Notes under the pieces: model-generated
Told to the model about the DNA's origin: nothing
What the model saw: the letters and a program-made list of their open reading frames with translations, nothing else
Databases searched by the model: none
In this document: one piece after another, positions 1-8,158 of the stretch
Layout: each line of letters begins with the position of its first letter
Numbering within the stretch: position 1 is the stretch's first letter
NCBI RefSeq assembly: GCF_019039105.1
Contig: NZ_JAHPIV010000013.1
Span: forward strand, 103,193-167,192
Length of the DNA: 64,000 bases
Origin: Desertibacillus haloalkaliphilus
GTDB taxonomy: Bacteria > Bacillota > Bacilli > Bacillales > KJ1-10-99
Direction: 5' to 3'
Made by a program: the position numbers and the translations under genes

Positions 1-35
1 GAGTGTCTCGGTTACTGGGACACCCGCTTTGATCA

Positions 36-185
36 TTAGTTTCTGTTTTCACCTGAGGTTTGTTTTGCGTACAAGTTTGCTAGCACATGGGTTTTGTACC
101 TTTCTAGTTTTTTTCCCTGATGATAGCGAATCCCTTCTTCTTTTAACCGTTCCACATACCATCCTTTTGAGCCGATGTGTGCCAT
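36..185 (-). CDS. YflJ-like small protein (DUF2639)
   Basis: A 49-residue basic protein starting MAHIGSKGWYVERLKEEGIR and ending with a LERYKTHVLANLYAKQ-type tail. From memory this matches the YflJ/DUF2639 family of very small Bacillus proteins of unknown function. The reading frame stays open upstream to 302, but the ATG at 185 is preferred because AAGGGGG lies 11 bases upstream and because family members start with this MAH segment. The upstream extension would overlap the end of the EamA gene. No enzymatic motif is visible. Family assignment is from recognition of the sequence only. Confidence 0.75.
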   Translation of the reverse strand: MAHIGSKGWYVERLKEEGIRYHQGKKLERYKTHVLANLYAKQTSGENRN

Positions 186-291
186 AAAATGACAAGCCCC
201 CTTGTAAAGGATCGTAAAACTCAAGTGTTCCACCTCACCGCGAGGATAACATAGGACAGGCAAATAATTAAACCAACTTTTTTTCCTACTT

Positions 292-1233
292 TCATTGATC
301 ATATGTATGTCCTGGTGCTTTCTGGTTCATAATGGTTCCTTGTTTCGAACGAATCGTCACTTGGGAGATAACAATGCCTCCTAATATTAATCCAGCTCCA
401 ATGATGACGCTCGCAGTAATCGCTTCATCTAGAAACATCCAGCCGAAAAAAACACCAAAAGCAGGCACAAGCAGCGAAGAAATTGTCGCAGTTACGGTAC
501 GCATCACCGTTAATAAGTAGTACCAAATCGTAAAACATAGAGCAGAGGCAAACACCCCATTAAAAAGAATGGCAATCATGCTGATCGGTGTCCAAACAAT
601 CGGCTCTCCCCATTCTAAAAAGACGGTAACAATACATAGCCCTATGGTTCCGGCCAACATTTGATAGGCATTTACTTCGACACGGTGATCCTTTGCAAAC
701 GTTTTTTGATAATAAATATTGGCAGCTGACCATACAAGTGAAGCAATGAGAATTAAGCTCATTCCAAATACAACAGAACGATCCGTACTTACCCAAATAT
801 CTGTCCCTACAATGAACATTAACCCCGTCATCCCTACTAATAATCCAATTACATGTTTCCTCGTTAACTTCTCCCCTAAAAAATAAAAGGCTAATACGGT
901 ACTCCACATCGGCATCGTATATAGAAGGATCGAGGCCTTCCCTGCATCAACAAAACGCATTCCATACATCACTAATGCATATACCAATGCCGTTTGCAGC
1001 AATCCTAAAATAAGTAATGGTCGCCATCGTAACGAACGCAACCTTTGCAAACGTAACTTTCCTATGAAGAGTAAAATTACAAGTAATGTAATTGTACCGA
1101 CGAAAAAGCGTAATGTATTAAACGTAAACGGGCCCATATATTCAAGAGATACTTTCATTAGTACCCAAGCATAGCCCCAAACCATCGTTAATAATAAAGT
1201 AATTAGAGCAATAAACCATTTACTCGTGAACAT
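292..1233 (-). CDS. EamA/DMT-family membrane transporter
   Basis: A 313-residue, very hydrophobic protein with about ten predicted membrane helices in two EamA repeats (roughly residues 8-140 and 155-290). The first begins with the typical LLLTMVWGYAWVLMKVSL segment, and the end of each half carries a FLGEKL or FLDEAIT motif, as in drug/metabolite exporters of this superfamily. The family usually has 290-310 residues, so it is full length. The substrate cannot be told from sequence; family members export amino acids, metabolites or drugs. Upstream is an AGGAGG-like ribosome binding site in the run cttacctcctt (plus-strand view). The gene stands alone. Confidence 0.88.
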   Translation of the reverse strand: MFTSKWFIALITLLLTMVWGYAWVLMKVSLEYMGPFTFNTLRFFVGTITLLVILLFIGKLRLQRLRSLRWRPLLILGLLQTALVYALVMYGMRFVDAGKASILLYTMPMWSTVLAFYFLGEKLTRKHVIGLLVGMTGLMFIVGTDIWVSTDRSVVFGMSLILIASLVWSAANIYYQKTFAKDHRVEVNAYQMLAGTIGLCIVTVFLEWGEPIVWTPISMIAILFNGVFASALCFTIWYYLLTVMRTVTATISSLLVPAFGVFFGWMFLDEAITASVIIGAGLILGGIVISQVTIRSKQGTIMNQKAPGHTYDQ

Positions 1234-1281
1234 ATTTCTCTTACCTCCTTCCGATCAATCGATATTCTAACGTTTCATATT

Positions 1282-1362
1282 TTAATCCCTTTCATTCCGT
1301 TCTCGTACATACATCCAATATACGTCTTTAGCAATGATGACGAGGATAACCATTACGATCAT
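1282..1362 (-). CDS. possible 26-residue membrane peptide
   Basis: Lies in the 389-base gap between the EamA gene and the ytxH-like gene. The frame MIVMVILVIIAKDVYWMYVR ends ERNERD; it could also start four codons earlier at a GTG. It has one hydrophobic stretch followed by a basic tail, like many tiny membrane peptides. There is no convincing ribosome binding site, so this may be a remnant or chance ORF. The rest of the gap (1363-1580) shows nothing recognisable. Confidence 0.2.
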   Translation of the reverse strand: MIVMVILVIIAKDVYWMYVRERNERD

Positions 1363-1586
1363 GCCGAGATTCACGTCGTTGGTCTTCTACAAACTCACTA
1401 GAAAAGCTCTTTCTACACTAACTTTAACATTAATTGGACACCAGTGGCAGTAAATGTTCTGAGATTCGATACCGTGGAAATAGTAATAAATCCTAAAAAA
1501 CAAAACGTATACGGCTGTAGCATGTTCATTATAAAACGAGCACTCGACTTATACATCAGCCGCTAGTCGCACAGCAACAAAAAGAA

Positions 1587-1611
1587 AACTGCACGACCTT
1601 GTCATGCAGTT
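1587..1611 (-). terminator. rho-independent terminator of ytxH-like gene
   Basis: Minus strand reads AACTGCA, an 11-base loop, TGCAGTT and then TTTTCTTTTTG, directly after the stop codon of the ytxH-like gene. Confidence 0.8.
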
Positions 1612-1622
1612 CATTACTATCC

Positions 1623-1949
1623 TTAGTTGTCTTCCTTTGTTGCTGCCGCTTCTTCGTTGACTACTTGTTCTTCACTCTCTTCAGCTGATTCACTATTTTC
1701 AGAAGTTTCGATTGCAACAGGCCCAATTTCTTCTTCGACCTCGTCTGCGACACGTCTTTCGCGAATTTTATCCGTAAACTTAGCTGTTTTTTCTTTTGCA
1801 TTTGTCACTTGAACATTTAAATCGTCACGAAGTTCCTTACCTGCTTTTGGAGCCATTAATAACCCAACAGCTGCCCCTACGATCCCGCCGACAAGTGAAC
1901 CGATTAGAAAATCCTTCGTATCCATATTATTTTTTTCTTGTTCTGCCAT
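1623..1949 (-). CDS. YtxH-domain general-stress-type protein
   Basis: A 108-residue protein with a glycine/alanine-rich hydrophobic segment, GSLVGGIVGAAVGLLMAPKAG, near the N terminus, then the K-E-L-R-D-D-L amphipathic region typical of YtxH/YhaH-type proteins, and a long acidic Glu/Ser-rich tail (about residues 70-108). Family members are small membrane-associated proteins, often induced by general stress; no biochemical function is known. The ATG at 1949 is chosen because AGGGGTG lies about six bases upstream; an in-frame GTG three codons earlier overlaps that ribosome binding site. Confidence 0.85.
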   Translation of the reverse strand: MAEQEKNNMDTKDFLIGSLVGGIVGAAVGLLMAPKAGKELRDDLNVQVTNAKEKTAKFTDKIRERRVADEVEEEIGPVAIETSENSESAEESEEQVVNEEAAATKEDN

Positions 1950-2106
1950 GTCCAACACCCCTATACCTAGAATTTTTTAAAATATTTTTGCTATAGTTCA
2001 TTTTCTAGGTAAAAAAGGAAATACCTTCCCGTTCACAAAATTTCAACAATGAATGTTACAGGACCTCAAGTTTCACACATCAAAAAACGGCACTTTCTCT
2101 ACGGTT

Positions 2107-2448
2107 TTATTGATTATTTTTCACAAATTGCTTGATTTCTTCAGTGATTTCCGTTTGTAATGTATCATCAGCGTCTAATGCAATGCCGTATACCCAGCGA
2201 TCTCCATACTTCTTTTTCCAAACAATGCTTGCTTCAACGGTTATAGGTTTTGAAAACACAGTAAAAGACAAGCTGATTTTTTGTTCGTCAGTTAATTCAG
2301 TACCTGCAGACATTTTCAACCCTTCTTGACTCAAATTTATAATGTCGCCTTTATATGGCTTTTGTTCATTTGATCCAAGCATATAATACTCACAAGATAG
2401 AGGGGATTTAAATTCATAGCGATAAGCTTCTTGTCGGTTGTATTTCAT
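2107..2448 (-). CDS. PilZ-domain protein (probable c-di-GMP sensor)
   Basis: A 113-residue single-domain protein. It carries both halves of the PilZ signature: a basic pair near the N terminus (R5 and R10 in NRQEAYRYEF) and N-x-S-x-x-G at N38, S40 and G43 (INLSQEGLKM), followed by beta-strand-like alternation. PilZ domains bind cyclic di-GMP and act as effectors. The spacing of the two arginines is one residue longer than the common RxxxR, so binding should not be assumed. The ATG at 2448 has a good AGGAGT site seven bases upstream, which an upstream start at 2478 lacks. The gene is monocistronic and divergent from ampS. Confidence 0.8.
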   Translation of the reverse strand: MKYNRQEAYRYEFKSPLSCEYYMLGSNEQKPYKGDIINLSQEGLKMSAGTELTDEQKISLSFTVFSKPITVEASIVWKKKYGDRWVYGIALDADDTLQTEITEEIKQFVKNNQ

Positions 2449-2628
2449 AGTTATGACTCCTATTTTTCTAATAATCAAATTTTATACCTAGCAGCACCAA
2501 TTTTCTAACCTTCTAGTGATAAAAGTATAACATAGTCCATCAGCCATCGACTGCTTTAGTTTTGTCATTATCAAAAAGCTGATACAATATAGTGGAAGAA
2601 AATGAAAATAAGTGAGGGTTATGCAAAA

Positions 2629-3861
2629 ATGAGTCAATTTCAGGAAAGATTTGAAAAGTATGCTGAATTAGCTGTAAATGTTGGTGTAAACATTCAAGAG
2701 AACCAAACACTTGTTGTCAATGCGCCAATCGCTGCTGTAGATTTTGTTCGAACGATTGCCAAAAAAGCGTACGAAACCGGTGCGAAAAATGTACATGTTG
2801 AATGGAATGATGAGCATACAAGTTTAATTAAATATAAACACGCACCCGATGAAGCGTTTCATGAGTTTCCGGAATGGAAAGCAAAAGGGTTTGAAACGTT
2901 GGCCGAAAATGGAGCTGCGTTCATGACCATTAAATCATCAAACCCTGATTTATTTAAAGAGGTTGACCCTGAACGTATTGCAGCTGCCAACAAGGCACAG
3001 GGAACCGCGATGGAAACGTTTCGATCATACATTCAATCTGATAAAGTAAGTTGGACAGTGATCGCCACTCCTTCACCAGAATGGGCGATGAAAGTTTTCC
3101 CTAACAATAGTGAAGAAGAGGCCATGAATAAATTATGGGATGCAATCTTTCAAGCAACAAGAGCAAATCTTACTGAGCCAGTTAAGGCTTGGGAAGATCA
3201 TACGAGATCCTTAACCGAGAAGGTCGAATACTTGAACAAGAAAAAATATAAAAAGCTCCATTACAAAGCCCCGGGAACTGATTTATCAATTGAACTGCCA
3301 GAAGATCACCTTTGGGCGGGTGCTGGTAGCACGAACGAGAAAGGGACGTATTTTGTTGCGAATATGCCAACAGAAGAGGTATTTACAGCTCCACATAAAG
3401 ACGGTGTCAACGGCGTTGTAAGTAGTTCTAAACCGTTGAATTATGCTGGTAACCTAATTGAAAACTTTTCTCTTACTTTTAAAGATGGTGAAGTTGTCGA
3501 TTTCAGTGCTGAATCGGGATATGAAACACTAAAAAAGTTAATTGAGACAGATGAAGGATCTCGTCGCTTAGGAGAAATTGCCCTAGTTCCACATGATTCA
3601 CCGATATCAAATGCAAATATTATCTTCTATAACACGCTCTTCGATGAAAATGCTTCTAACCACCTAGCTCTTGGTAGTGCCTATGCCTTTAACATTGAAG
3701 GTGGGAAAACGATGACAAAAGAAGAGTTGAATAAAAGCGGCTTAAACACAAGCCTTACTCACGTTGATTTTATGATTGGTACAGCTGATATGGACATCGA
3801 CGGCGAATTGGCTGATGGTACGACAGAGCCCGTCTTCCGTAAGGGAAATTGGGCGTTTTAA
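2629..3861 (+). CDS. ampS: Aminopeptidase AmpS/T (peptidase family M29)
   Basis: A 410-residue cytosolic metalloaminopeptidase removing N-terminal residues from peptides. The N terminus (QERFEKYAELAVNVGVNIQ) and the C-terminal half are characteristic of family M29. Candidate metal ligands known for the family are visible as the Glu in PTEEVFTAP, the Glu in RRLGEIALV, the His in NASNHLALGSAY and the His/Asp in THVDFMIGTADMDIDG. The length is normal. An ATG at 2602 is also possible; 2629 fits the family N terminus and has GAGGG ten bases upstream. The gene faces the HAD phosphatase gene and shares a hairpin with it. Confidence 0.92.
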   Translation: MSQFQERFEKYAELAVNVGVNIQENQTLVVNAPIAAVDFVRTIAKKAYETGAKNVHVEWNDEHTSLIKYKHAPDEAFHEFPEWKAKGFETLAENGAAFMTIKSSNPDLFKEVDPERIAAANKAQGTAMETFRSYIQSDKVSWTVIATPSPEWAMKVFPNNSEEEAMNKLWDAIFQATRANLTEPVKAWEDHTRSLTEKVEYLNKKKYKKLHYKAPGTDLSIELPEDHLWAGAGSTNEKGTYFVANMPTEEVFTAPHKDGVNGVVSSSKPLNYAGNLIENFSLTFKDGEVVDFSAESGYETLKKLIETDEGSRRLGEIALVPHDSPISNANIIFYNTLFDENASNHLALGSAYAFNIEGGKTMTKEELNKSGLNTSLTHVDFMIGTADMDIDGELADGTTEPVFRKGNWAF

Positions 3862-3924
3862 GAAATCAACTCTTTAACTGTGAAGATAGATTTGTAATCT
3901 AAAAACATCGATATAAACGAGAAA

Positions 3925-3963
3925 GGGTGCTCTAACAGGTTCAAAATAACCTCTAGAGCACCC
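3925..3963. terminator. hairpin between convergent ampS and HAD genes
   Basis: GGGTGCTCTA pairs with TAGAGCACCC, with a further small ACAGGTT/AACCT stem inside. It lies between the two convergent stop codons. The minus-strand copy is followed by TTTCTCG, the plus-strand copy by TATTCT, so it probably serves both genes weakly. Confidence 0.7.
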
Positions 3964-3967
3964 TATT

Positions 3968-4828
3968 CTATGCGTTGATGACATCGAAAATGGCTTTCGC
4001 CACACCGTGATTGTTATGGTCTTCTGTCACCACATCACACTTCTTTTTTATTTCTTCAGGTGCATTCCCCATGGCAACAGCATGTCCAACCTTAGTTAGC
4101 ATCGATAAGTCATTGTAATTATCACCGATCGCCATGGTTTGTTCCATCGCAATCTGACGTTTGTTAATAAAGTCTGTTAATGCTTCCCCTTTTTGGGCAC
4201 CTAAAGTTGTAATTTCTATATTTTCTTTCCCTGAAGAGCTTACCGCAAGATCAGAAAACTTGTATAAGGTATTTTTCGCAGCACTCACCTTCTGTTCATC
4301 AAATGAAAAAGCTAGTACTTTATAAAAATGTAGGTCACGCTCTGTTAAAAGTTGATCATAATGATCAACTAACGTTACAATTCCTTCCTCAAAGCGTGCC
4401 TTTGCCCCTTCGAGCAACTGTGCATAATCTTTCTGTTCGCCTGCACTCAAAAAGATATCCGTCATCACCGTTAAAGCCTTATCATAGTCGCTTGTATAGG
4501 TTCCTCTATCCGTATAGACTTCAAAATAAATATTTTGTTGTGACAAACTATCCTTAATATCGATAAAACGTGGTCGCGGTATAGACTCTTTATGTATTAT
4601 TTCTCCCTCTACAGATCTAATTTCTGCGCCATTAATGCAGATCATTGGGCACCTAATCCCAGCATCCTTTAAAACATATTCAGCCTCAGGATAAGATCTT
4701 CCGGTTGCGATCACTACCTCAATTCCTTTTTTTTGAGCTTCCTTAATCGCCTCTGAATTCTCCTTTGCAATCGTCAACTCACTATTGACCAATGTACCAT
4801 CCATATCAATTGCAATACACTTTACCAT
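3968..4828 (-). CDS. Cof-type HAD-superfamily phosphatase
   Basis: A 286-residue HAD hydrolase of the Cof/YwtE-like type (class IIB cap). Motif I is D8-x-D10-G-T in CIAIDMDGTLV, motif II the T in VIATGRSYPEA, motif III a Lys near KGEALTDF, and motif IV the GDNYNDLSML acidic loop. Members dephosphorylate sugar phosphates, flavin intermediates or pyridoxal phosphate; the substrate cannot be chosen here. The ATG at 4828 is selected over 4849 because AAGGTGA lies just upstream and because the family begins directly with the motif I strand. Confidence 0.88.
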   Translation of the reverse strand: MVKCIAIDMDGTLVNSELTIAKENSEAIKEAQKKGIEVVIATGRSYPEAEYVLKDAGIRCPMICINGAEIRSVEGEIIHKESIPRPRFIDIKDSLSQQNIYFEVYTDRGTYTSDYDKALTVMTDIFLSAGEQKDYAQLLEGAKARFEEGIVTLVDHYDQLLTERDLHFYKVLAFSFDEQKVSAAKNTLYKFSDLAVSSSGKENIEITTLGAQKGEALTDFINKRQIAMEQTMAIGDNYNDLSMLTKVGHAVAMGNAPEEIKKKCDVVTEDHNNHGVAKAIFDVINA

Positions 4829-5039
4829 GATTTCACCTTCTATTTTCATTTAATCACTCGTATTGTAACACCTATCTCCCTGCAAAAAGAAATATAAAGC
4901 AACGTAACAGTCACCCTAGGTACAATATGTAAACGTTCACTTCAGTAATATTGCACCTATAAGTGGTAATCCGTTACGATGAGAACTCCTATTTATTTTT
5001 TCTTTTCAATTAAATTCAATGCAATTTTTATTTTTTTTA

Positions 5040-5165
5040 TAAATTGTCTTCACTTTCCGCTGTAGATCTCCCACCGCTCCTAGGACCCACTGTTCTCCTG
5101 TTGCACCCATTACTGTAAGGGTACCCATTGACCTCCTTAAGGTGCAGTTAGTTTTCTCTTTCTAA
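5040..5165 (-). other. C-rich intergenic island with ORF-like run
   Basis: Within the 480-base gap between the HAD gene and bshB2, this stretch is much richer in C on the plus strand than its AT-rich flanks. The minus strand holds AAGGAGG followed three bases later by ATG and an open frame of 40 codons (MGTLTVMGATGEQWVLGAVG...), plus short palindromes (CCTTAAGG, CCTAGG, GGTACC). The composition suggests an interspersed repeat copy or a decayed small gene rather than a functional CDS. The remaining gap bases show only the bshB2 ribosome binding site. Confidence 0.3.
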
Positions 5166-5309
5166 TGACCCAACCACATCTTATGCCTAACTAAGAGATT
5201 CGTATAAACACCCGCCTAGCAAACATAATCTTTGTATAAATTGTGAATTGTTGCTAAAATTAACGAGTGGTTTTATATAATATTTCGCTAAAGATAGGGG
5301 TAATTAAAT

Positions 5310-6017
5310 ATGACCAATAAACAAACCGTTGCATGGGTGTTAGCACACCCAGATGATGAAACGTTTGGTAGTGCATGTACAATACAAGAAGTCATTCAAT
5401 CTGGGTTTCAAGCGGTTTTATATGTAGCCACCCAAGGAGAAGCTGGGAAAACAGGGCGACTTGGACCCATGTCAAAAGATGAGCTTGCAGCTAAAAGAAT
5501 AAAAGAAATGCAGCAAGCAGCAAATATCTTGGATCTATCTGACCTCAAACAGGAGCAATATCCAGATAGTAATTTAAAAACAGTAGACGAAGACGAGTTG
5601 ATAAAAAGCGTCACCGAATTCCTTAATTTACACCAACCAAAGATTGTTGTAACCTTTGGAGAACGCGAGCCTCACCCCGATCATGATGCCATTCACGTCG
5701 CAACAACGAAGGCCGTATTAAGTGACAAGTGTCCATCTGTGCAAAAGTTATATTATTTTGTAGGCTTAACCAATACAGAGGTAAAACCAACGATCCGTTT
5801 TAATGGTTCTGCTCATTGGGACACAAAGATCCAAGCACTTCTTGCCCATGAATCACAAGCGTTCTCCGTCGAAAGAGTCTTTGGTGATGTCAATACTTTA
5901 GAAAAAGCACCATTGGAAATGAAATACGAAAACTTTGTTCTTGCGTGGGAAGATGGTACACACTGGCCGCAAAAAACAGAAACCTTTCTAACTGATGGTC
6001 TACAATCATCAAATTAA
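5310..6017 (+). CDS. bshB2: Bacillithiol biosynthesis deacetylase BshB2
   Basis: A 235-residue PIG-L/LmbE-family zinc deacetylase. The N-terminal AHPDDE motif (residues 12-17) supplies the metal ligands and catalytic Asp; the second metal motif is seen in EPHPDHDAIHVATTKAV. The pattern and length match BshB2 (YojG), which removes acetyl from GlcNAc-malate in bacillithiol synthesis or from bacillithiol conjugates. Bacillithiol is the main low-molecular-weight thiol of Bacillus relatives, which supports the taxonomic guess. The ribosome binding site is AGGGGTAA. A terminator follows directly, so it is monocistronic. Confidence 0.9.
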   Translation: MTNKQTVAWVLAHPDDETFGSACTIQEVIQSGFQAVLYVATQGEAGKTGRLGPMSKDELAAKRIKEMQQAANILDLSDLKQEQYPDSNLKTVDEDELIKSVTEFLNLHQPKIVVTFGEREPHPDHDAIHVATTKAVLSDKCPSVQKLYYFVGLTNTEVKPTIRFNGSAHWDTKIQALLAHESQAFSVERVFGDVNTLEKAPLEMKYENFVLAWEDGTHWPQKTETFLTDGLQSSN

Positions 6018-6031
6018 TGACAACAACCTTT

Positions 6032-6062
6032 AGGGCTGGCCACAGACTAAAACACCAGCCCT
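6032..6062 (+). terminator. terminator of bshB2
   Basis: AGGGCTGG pairs with CCAGCCCT across a 15-base loop, followed by AGCTTTTAAAT. Confidence 0.75.
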
Positions 6063-6115
6063 AGCTTTTAAATCCCCCTTGCTAAACTTTGAAATATTAA
6101 CATCAATGGATAAAA

Positions 6116-6143
6116 TTGAGTTGGAATGGTCAAACTGTATAGG
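6116..6143 (+). promoter_or_regulatory. possible sigma-A promoter of tRNA-Asn
   Basis: TTGAGT at 6116-6121 and TATAGG at 6138-6143 with a 16-base spacer lie just before the tRNA gene at 6151. Both hexamers match the consensus moderately. The tRNA would begin almost at the start site, leaving a very short leader. Confidence 0.4.
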
Positions 6144-6150
6144 GACATAT

Positions 6151-6225
6151 TCCACAGTAGCTCAGTGGTAGAGCTATCGGCTGTTAACCGATCAGTCGCC
6201 GGTTGGAATCCTGCCTGTGGAGCCA
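6151..6225 (+). tRNA. tRNA-Asn (anticodon GTT), atypical T arm
   Basis: A cloverleaf of 75 bases with encoded CCA. The acceptor stem is TCCACAG/CTGTGGA with discriminator G. The D stem is GCTC/GAGC with loop AGTGGTA. The anticodon stem ATCGG/CCGAT encloses CTGTTAA, giving anticodon GTT at 6183-6185. The T stem GCCGG/CCTGC has a C-T mismatch at its centre, and the loop is TTGGAAT instead of the nearly invariant TTCGAAT, so the base at position 56 is G, not C. The gene stands alone between bshB2 and a small reverse-strand gene. It is either a variant or a decaying extra copy. Confidence 0.85.
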
Positions 6226-6252
6226 ACAACAATATAATGCACATACACACAC

Positions 6253-6279
6253 AAACCCTTGGCACATGGCCAAGGGTTT
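6253..6279. terminator. hairpin shared by tRNA-Asn and the small gene at 6284
   Basis: AAACCCTTGG pairs with CCAAGGGTTT across a seven-base loop. On the minus strand it begins five bases after the stop codon of the 6284-6427 gene and is followed by GTGTGTG rather than T-rich sequence; on the plus strand it follows the tRNA by 27 bases. Confidence 0.65.
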
Positions 6280-6283
6280 GGTA

Positions 6284-6427
6284 TTATTCGCTAAATTGGG
6301 TGGTATTGAAAAACATCGATGCCTCATCTTCTGGCTTTTTTGATTGCTCATTATGCTCCTTTTTGTTCTTACCCATCTTCCCATCAGATTCATACGTAAG
6401 GCGAAACTTGTCCTCTTTCTCTTTCAA
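6284..6427 (-). CDS. small hydrophilic protein, TTG start
   Basis: A 47-residue, highly charged protein beginning MKEKEDKFRLTYESDGKMGK and ending DEASMFFNTTQFSE. It starts at a TTG with a near-perfect AAAGGAGGG ribosome binding site seven bases upstream and is followed immediately by a strong hairpin. That start-plus-terminator architecture is the main support. An internal ATG (MGKNKKEHNE) is possible but has no comparable site. I do not recognise the family. Size and composition resemble small sporulation or general stress proteins of Bacillus, but no SASP signature is present. Confidence 0.65.
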   Translation of the reverse strand: MKEKEDKFRLTYESDGKMGKNKKEHNEQSKKPEDEASMFFNTTQFSE

Positions 6428-6530
6428 AAAAAAGCCCTCCTTTCATCTTTAATTTACCCAGCCACAAGGAAGAGTCATTCATTGCTATTATAGGAATCCC
6501 TAAAGAAAATGCTTTAGAACGGCTTATCCT

Positions 6531-7037
6531 CTATGTATCAATCCGCTTACCGATAATCACTAAGTCTCGCTCAACATCATCTAGCTCAGCTACGTTAGGT
6601 AATTCCCCCCATTTTTCAAATCCAAAACGATAAAATAATTGTAAGCTCGGCCGATTATGTCCAAACACAAACCCAAGAATGGTTTTTATGCCCAGGGTTG
6701 GTGCTTGCTCAATTGCATATTCAAGAAATGTTGATCCGATCCCTTTTCCCGTAAAAGAGTCTTTAATATAAATACTTACTTCTGCGGTTGCATGATACGC
6801 TGGTCTTCCATAAAACGATTCAAGGCTCAACCAACCACATATTTTATTTTCCGTTTCCATAACCCACAATGGTCTATAATTAGGCGTGTGTTGATGAAAC
6901 CATTCTTTTCTACTTTCAACTGAGACCGGTTCTAGGTCTGCTGTGACCATTCTCCCTGGGATCGTCGCATTATAAATAGCGACGATTTCAGGTAAATCTT
7001 CTATAGTTGCTTCACGAATAGTTAGCTCCACTACCAT
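6531..7037 (-). CDS. GNAT acetyltransferase, phosphinothricin-acetyltransferase-like
   Basis: A 168-residue single-domain GNAT protein. The acetyl-CoA binding motif A is seen as VSIYIKDSFTGKGIGSTFL (pattern Q/R-x-x-G-x-G/A), preceded by the EVSIYI strand and followed by the conserved FGHNRPSLQLFYRFGFEKWG segment found in the Pat/YwnH subgroup. Members acetylate small amines such as phosphinothricin, methionine sulfoximine or other amino acid analogues, with CoA as by-product. The ATG at 7037 follows AAGGGGGAA. The gene is probably monocistronic; it lies 25 bases from the aldo/keto reductase on the same strand, so a two-gene operon is possible. Confidence 0.85.
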   Translation of the reverse strand: MVVELTIREATIEDLPEIVAIYNATIPGRMVTADLEPVSVESRKEWFHQHTPNYRPLWVMETENKICGWLSLESFYGRPAYHATAEVSIYIKDSFTGKGIGSTFLEYAIEQAPTLGIKTILGFVFGHNRPSLQLFYRFGFEKWGELPNVAELDDVERDLVIIGKRIDT

Positions 7038-7062
7038 TTCCCCCTTTTTTAAACATCTAGCT

Positions 7063-7980
7063 TTAACGATGCAGCTTGTACGTGTTTCGTTTTGTATGTT
7101 CTTTAATTGAACGAAGTTGTTCAGCCGTTAAGTTCGCTACATCCTTTGCTTTTAAATTATCTTGTAATTGCTCTAGTCGGCTTGCACCAGGAATGACCGT
7201 AGCAACTGCCGGATGAGTGAGGGCATAACGCAGCCCAAGTTGAGTGAGACCGATGTTATGTCTCACCTCCGATTCAAGATATGTTATTAACTCCTTCAAT
7301 TCAGAAGGGGAGTATTCTAGGTACTCCTCGTTCGGAAGTTTATTTCTCCATTTTTCGGTAAGCATCCCCTTACTCAAAGGTCCTCTTGCAATGACACTCA
7401 CATGATTATTGTGTAGGAAGTTGAGCATCTCCTCCTCTGGACGTTGATCAATGATACTATAAGGCATCATCACACTATCAATTGAAGAGTGATTCACATA
7501 TTCTCGTATAACATTAGGTCTAAGTGAGGAGATTCCATAAGATCGAATCAAACCTTCTTGTTTTAATTCCTCAAAAGCTTCGATCGTTTCTTCAATCGGA
7601 TCATCAATTGTACCCCCGTGCAATTGATACAAGTCAATATAGTCTGTCTGCAAACGTTTTAGACTTCCCTTCACAGCTTCCTTAATATACGCTTTTGAAG
7701 GATCCCAATACCAACCTTCTTTCCCGCCTCCATACGGACGATTTCCCACTTTTGTAGCAAGAATTACTTGATCTCGCTTACCTTTGATTGACTTCGCAAC
7801 CAGCTCTTCATTTTGACCAAATTCATATAAATCAGCCGTATCCAAAAAGTTAACACCTTGCTCGATCGCTGCTTCAATCATTTTAATTGAGTTCTTTTCA
7901 TTTTCACTTGTAAAAGACATACAGCCTAACCCAATCTCACTGACGTATAATTCACTACTACCCAATCGGTTTTTTTTCAT
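7063..7980 (-). CDS. Aldo/keto reductase
   Basis: A 305-residue NADPH-dependent oxidoreductase with the (beta/alpha)8 AKR fold. The catalytic tetrad is visible: D47 and Y52 in DTADLYEFG, K77 in ILATKVGN, and the His of DLYQLHGG. The C-terminal cofactor segment AVATVIPGASRLEQLQDNL is typical. It belongs to the broad YqkF/YajO-like branch; the substrate is unknown. The ATG at 7980 follows GGAGG by seven bases, whereas the longer frame up to 8037 has no site and would add a hydrophobic leader foreign to the family. Confidence 0.9.
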   Translation of the reverse strand: MKKNRLGSSELYVSEIGLGCMSFTSENEKNSIKMIEAAIEQGVNFLDTADLYEFGQNEELVAKSIKGKRDQVILATKVGNRPYGGGKEGWYWDPSKAYIKEAVKGSLKRLQTDYIDLYQLHGGTIDDPIEETIEAFEELKQEGLIRSYGISSLRPNVIREYVNHSSIDSVMMPYSIIDQRPEEEMLNFLHNNHVSVIARGPLSKGMLTEKWRNKLPNEEYLEYSPSELKELITYLESEVRHNIGLTQLGLRYALTHPAVATVIPGASRLEQLQDNLKAKDVANLTAEQLRSIKEHTKRNTYKLHR

Positions 7981-8158
7981 ACATAATCCTCCAATTAAAT
8001 TTCTACTATAAAATAAGAGTACAACAAAATGCATCATCTTTAAAATCGATCAACTCATAAAAAAATAAAATGGCGTATTTTTAACGTGACGGAGAACAAG
8101 AAAAACGAGTGGAAAAGAAATTTCACACTCGTTTTCAAGATAAAACGACCATTTATGG

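Noticed and set aside
560..907. 115-codon ORF overlapping the EamA gene in another frame
   Set aside because: It lies entirely inside the transporter gene, with cysteine-rich, non-coding-like composition.
6151..6225. tRNA-Asn as a prophage or island attachment site
   Set aside because: No duplicate of the 3' end of the tRNA was noticed nearby and no integrase gene exists in the window.
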